A stretch of DNA of 64,000 nucleotides from Pagrus major (taxonomy: Eukaryota; Chordata; Actinopteri; Spariformes; Sparidae). Made by a program: the position numbers and the translations under genes. The DNA is taken from the NCBI RefSeq assembly GCF_040436345.1, contig NC_133223.1, positions 26,104,410-26,168,409 on the forward strand, given 5' to 3'. The notes under the pieces are model-generated. The model was given only the letters and a program-made list of their open reading frames with translations, ran no database searches and had not been told where the DNA came from. This document shows positions 61,165-64,000 of this stretch, piece by piece. Every line of letters begins with the position of its first letter. The stretch's first letter is position 1.

Positions 61165-61330
61165 AGTAGCTCAGGCTGTAGCTCAGGAGGAAGAGCGGGA
61201 CATCTAGTAACTGGAAGGTCGCCGGTTTGAATCCCTAGCTCCCCCATCTGCATGTCAAAGTGTCCTTGAGCAAGATGCTGAAGCCCAAATTGCACCTCGC
61301 AAGGCAGCCTGTGCTGACATTTTATCGACT
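61165..61330 (+). mobile_element. tRNA-derived SINE
   Basis: The head has an A box, TAGCTCAGGAGG (61179-61190), and a B box, GGTTTGAATCC (61224-61234), about 45 bp apart as in RNA polymerase III promoters. The body, 'aagtgtccttgagcaag' and 'tgaagcccaaattgcac', is that of a fish SINE and not a tRNA 3' half, and no acceptor stem can be formed. A partial extra A-box word TAGCTCAGG lies at 61167-61175, just upstream. Confidence 0.7.
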
Positions 61331-61689
61331 ACTAAACGATTAATCATGAGAATAATCATTAGCTGCTGCCCTAAAGTGAACCATAACAGTAAAGTTGTGA
61401 GAGAAACAGGTAAACAATGAGCTGAAAGACACTAAAGATAATGCTCTGTGGAGTTGAGAGCAGTTGCAGAGAACATCTTTTCATGGTATTTATTGACAAT
61501 AATGAAAATATCAGCAGCTTTATCCTTTATTGTGTGTGTGTGTGTGGTGTGTGTGTTTGTGTGACTTACTTAAGTCGACTTTGCAAATGCAAGCCCATTC
61601 ACCATTCCTGTTATAAACTCATAGTGATTGTTTTTTCTTTCTTTGTCTGGCGTGCAGAGAATGAGGATCCATGAACTGCTCATTGTCTC

Positions 61690-62250
61690 TGCACACTTTC
61701 CCCCCCCGACAGTAACTGGAGCACTTCCCCTTTAAGAAAGTGACAGTGAGCAGCGGCGGAGGAGCTGGTCAGGAACTGGCCAGGAGGAGCGGACGGCTGT
61801 GAAGGAATCCCAAAAACTTTTCCCAACACACAGAGCTGTCGGTCCGCTCACTTCGCTCCCAGCTCGACCGGGAATGTAAAAAAAAAAACAACCAAAAAAA
61901 TAACATCGACGTGGCCTCACTTGAGCGGGGTCGGTGATGAAGTGGATGCTCGGAAGAAGGAAAACTTGCGAGAGGAAAGAAAACAACTTGTGGAGTGATG
62001 CCCCAGCGACTGCATCCCTCCCTCCAAAGTTCAGCTAAGGTGGCTAATGTTAGCTAGCGGGGGGGGGAGTCAGCTCGCAAAACTTCGGATAAACTTTCGC
62101 ACACGAGTAGAAAACACATCACCTCATGTAAGCGTGGGGATATCTTACGCTCACCCTCGGCTTGTCGCCTTAACGCGGACCAGGTTACAGTATCGAGCTA
62201 GCCATATTTAGCCAAAGTGGAGCTAGCTTGACAGGCTAGCTTTCTCTTGT
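61690..62250 (+). promoter_or_regulatory. CpG-rich promoter region of the par-3 family gene
   Basis: CpG frequency rises sharply here ('gcagcggcggaggagc', 'gagcggacggc', 'ggtccgctcacttcgctccc', 'agctcgaccggg'), unlike the AT-rich sequence upstream. It lies 0.5-1.1 kb before the first coding exon. No TATA box is obvious. Donor-like sequences at about 62125 (CAT|GTAAGC) and 62635 (GAT|GTAAGT) could end a non-coding exon, but I cannot choose between them. Confidence 0.5.
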
Positions 62251-62786
62251 CAAGTGGAGTCAAGTTAACGGTAACTCTCAGGGAGGAAAATGACATGACA
62301 CCAGCTAACACTCCAGCTCCAGCACGAAAAGCCTGTCTGGAAACTGAAGTTAATAAGTGACATGGACAAACTGAAGAGTGTGAACACGTGTTGGATGCTA
62401 CTGGAGATGTGAGATGATGAGAAAGGGAGTGATGACCCAGGTGACTGTAGCATGAGGCAGCACTAACAGAGCTGGATGTAATTACTGTTACCTTGAGTTG
62501 TGGTGGGTAGTAATGGGATGGACTGACAGTAAACACACCTGACAGTCTAATTAAGGAGCTTTTTTTGACTTTAAACCACTTTGACACAGTTTTTTTGACA
62601 AGCTGTGTGACTTTTGAATAAGTTGTCTTGAGTGATGTAAGTGTCTTTAACCTCAAGCCGCCCACTATCAGTGTTTTTGGTCACATCACTGCCTCTTTAA
62701 TCGAGTCTTTTCTGGAGCCTCCCTGCATCACCATCGCCTCCACGTCCAGAGGGCCCCGCGTCTTGGATGAAGTGGAAAGTGCCATA

Positions 62787-62903
62787 ATGAAGGTGACCGT
62801 GACATTTGGGCAGACAGGTGTGGTGGTGCCCTGCAAGGAGGGCTGGACCGTGAGGGACCTCATCCAGCAAGCCACGCAGAGATACAGAAAACTCCTGGAG
62901 CAG
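62787..62903 (+). CDS. First coding exon, par-3 family polarity protein (PARD3B-like)
   Basis: 39 codons from ATG 62787 to the donor CAG|GTACCG (intron from 62904), phase 0. The residues MKVTVTFGQT, VVVPCKEG and LIQQATQRYRK are the start of the N-terminal CR1 oligomerisation domain of par-3 proteins, PDZ scaffolds that organise aPKC/PAR6 polarity complexes at cell junctions. TVTFG and PCKEG favour PARD3B over PARD3, which has VCFG and PCGDG; LIQQA and RYRK are shared with PARD3. The frame is open upstream to 62628, but that part does not resemble the family, which starts at this Met. An acceptor-like pyrimidine tract ends in CCAG near 62750. The rest of the gene lies beyond the window. Confidence 0.85.
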
Positions 62904-64000
62904 GTACCGTTCGTACATCTTGAACTGCACCTTTCTTCACGATTAGACTCAACTTTCTGACACAGAACTACATGTTTTGGTATATCTGCTCCGAGGATCA
63001 GGTATTATTATCAGTATCAGCTACATTGATCTCTGAAGGAATGAAAACAGAGGGGTTCTTCAAGGCTTGATCCAAGGCATCATCATAGTTTTACACAATA
63101 TTATGCACTGACAGACATTAAACCTGATGTAAACCTGAAATATGTTTTTAATAAATAACACTAACACCATAGAATTCAATACTAGAGCCCCATCTGACAG
63201 TGGATAGTGATACCAATATTAGTAAGTAAATATGTAGACAACCACAATTAGTTAGGGATATTGGGAGTATTTCACTTGATTGATATTCTGTGGTATATCT
63301 AAATTTTTATTTAGTGTTCTGTGAATATTTTTGCTCCCCATAAATAAAGCGCCACATTTCATTTGACTGTTATATGCACCCATATCCCAATATCCCTACT
63401 ACCAGTAGTGTAAATACAGATGTAGATATTTCGGCTGATATTCTTATATTCACAAAATATATTCATAAACACACATTTTTTTCAATGATCCAGCAAATGT
63501 AGTTATGAAACACATATAAAAAGATATGTATGTAATGGAGACAGGATATTTTACAGACTATTTTACTGAAATAGTAAAGTTAACTGGGAATTTATGAATT
63601 ATAATCAACCCAAGCATTTTTTTCAGCACTATGGTTCTGTAAAAAAAAGTCAAAATCGGACAACATATACACCAAAACTGATATATCTGTGATCGACCAG
63701 CCAATATATCAGGCCCTATTCAATACTGTAGCTGAGAAAATGTACACGTCATGATAACTGTCAATATTCATACCACGGTATACCCTAGCTGCTCCAAATC
63801 CAGAAAAAAGGGGTTTATCATTATTATTATTAGTAGTAGTATAAGTGTCATTAATAACTTGGTTGAGAGTCTTTGTGACTGGTACCGGCATTATACTTTC
63901 AGTGAATGTTGACATTACAGTTTTGGTTTGTTTACTCTTCACAGAAAAGGACTATGATTCGAAAGTAACTCCAAACAGATATTGTGGCAAGTACATCTCA
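62904..64000 (+). other. Start of intron 1 of the par-3 family gene
   Basis: Begins GTACCG after the first coding exon. AT-rich, with no second exon visible before the window ends. Words such as 'gatcgaccagccaatatatc' near 63.70 kb look like a decayed repeat. The open frame running past the donor to 62960 is intronic. Confidence 0.6.

Noticed and set aside
61174..61245. Possible tRNA gene
   Set aside because: A and B boxes are present, but no acceptor stem or proper 3' half follows; the sequence continues into a SINE body.
62628..62786. N-terminal extension of the par-3 family exon
   Set aside because: The frame is open, but par-3 proteins begin at the MKVTV methionine; the upstream part has no resemblance and no ATG start.

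Overview
The window is teleost fish genomic DNA, probably from a spiny-rayed (percomorph) lineage. It has long CA/GT microsatellites, short inverted-repeat DNA transposons of types common in fish, a tRNA-derived SINE, a degraded L1-type LINE, spliced genes with GT-AG introns, and one recognisable cellular exon of the par-3 polarity family. Almost all of it is non-coding. Most open frames in the first 45 kb lie in microsatellites, purine- or pyrimidine-rich tracts, or nowhere in particular.

Positions 1-45444 hold no gene I can support. They hold layered repeats: three copies of a TTAA-flanked short element (one interrupting a 57-bp-period repeat whose uninterrupted copy is also present), an AGAGGTCATATTATG-type element, several inverted-repeat (foldback) elements, an about 45-bp minisatellite at 19.44-19.85 kb, and a (CTTT)n block at 37.2-37.5 kb. 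Two non-coding direct duplications do not look like ordinary repeats: 25.42/26.91 kb and 40.35/40.53 kb.

Positions 45445-55113 are one complete-looking DNA transposon of the CACTA/EnSpm group, about 9.67 kb. Both ends carry the 13-bp inverted repeat CACTATAAAAAAC, flanked by a TG dinucleotide. Its two genes both lie on the minus strand. The first is a transposase with four C2H2 zinc fingers at its N-terminus and a CACTA-like DDE core, broken by one single-base-type frameshift near 50,660. The second is an intact four-exon gene for a 534-residue protein of a fish multicopy 'uncharacterized / SAMD3-like' family with a PB1-like N-terminus. Next to the left end are three exact-period 72-bp repeats with internal palindromes. 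Near the right end is a CpG-containing promoter with an NRF1 palindrome and a splice donor, which could serve both genes by alternative splicing, as in maize Spm. A 544-bp inverted-repeat element is nested in intron 2 of the second gene.

Positions 55114-61700 are again repeats: facing GT and CA microsatellites beside the transposon end, a dispersed repeat, an L1-type LINE fragment, a retroposon-like 3' tail and a SINE. Positions about 61700-64000 hold the CpG-rich promoter and 5' UTR region, the first coding exon (39 codons) and the start of intron 1 of a plus-strand par-3 family gene, closest to PARD3B. The cellular gene is ordinary. The two-gene CACTA element is the notable system here.
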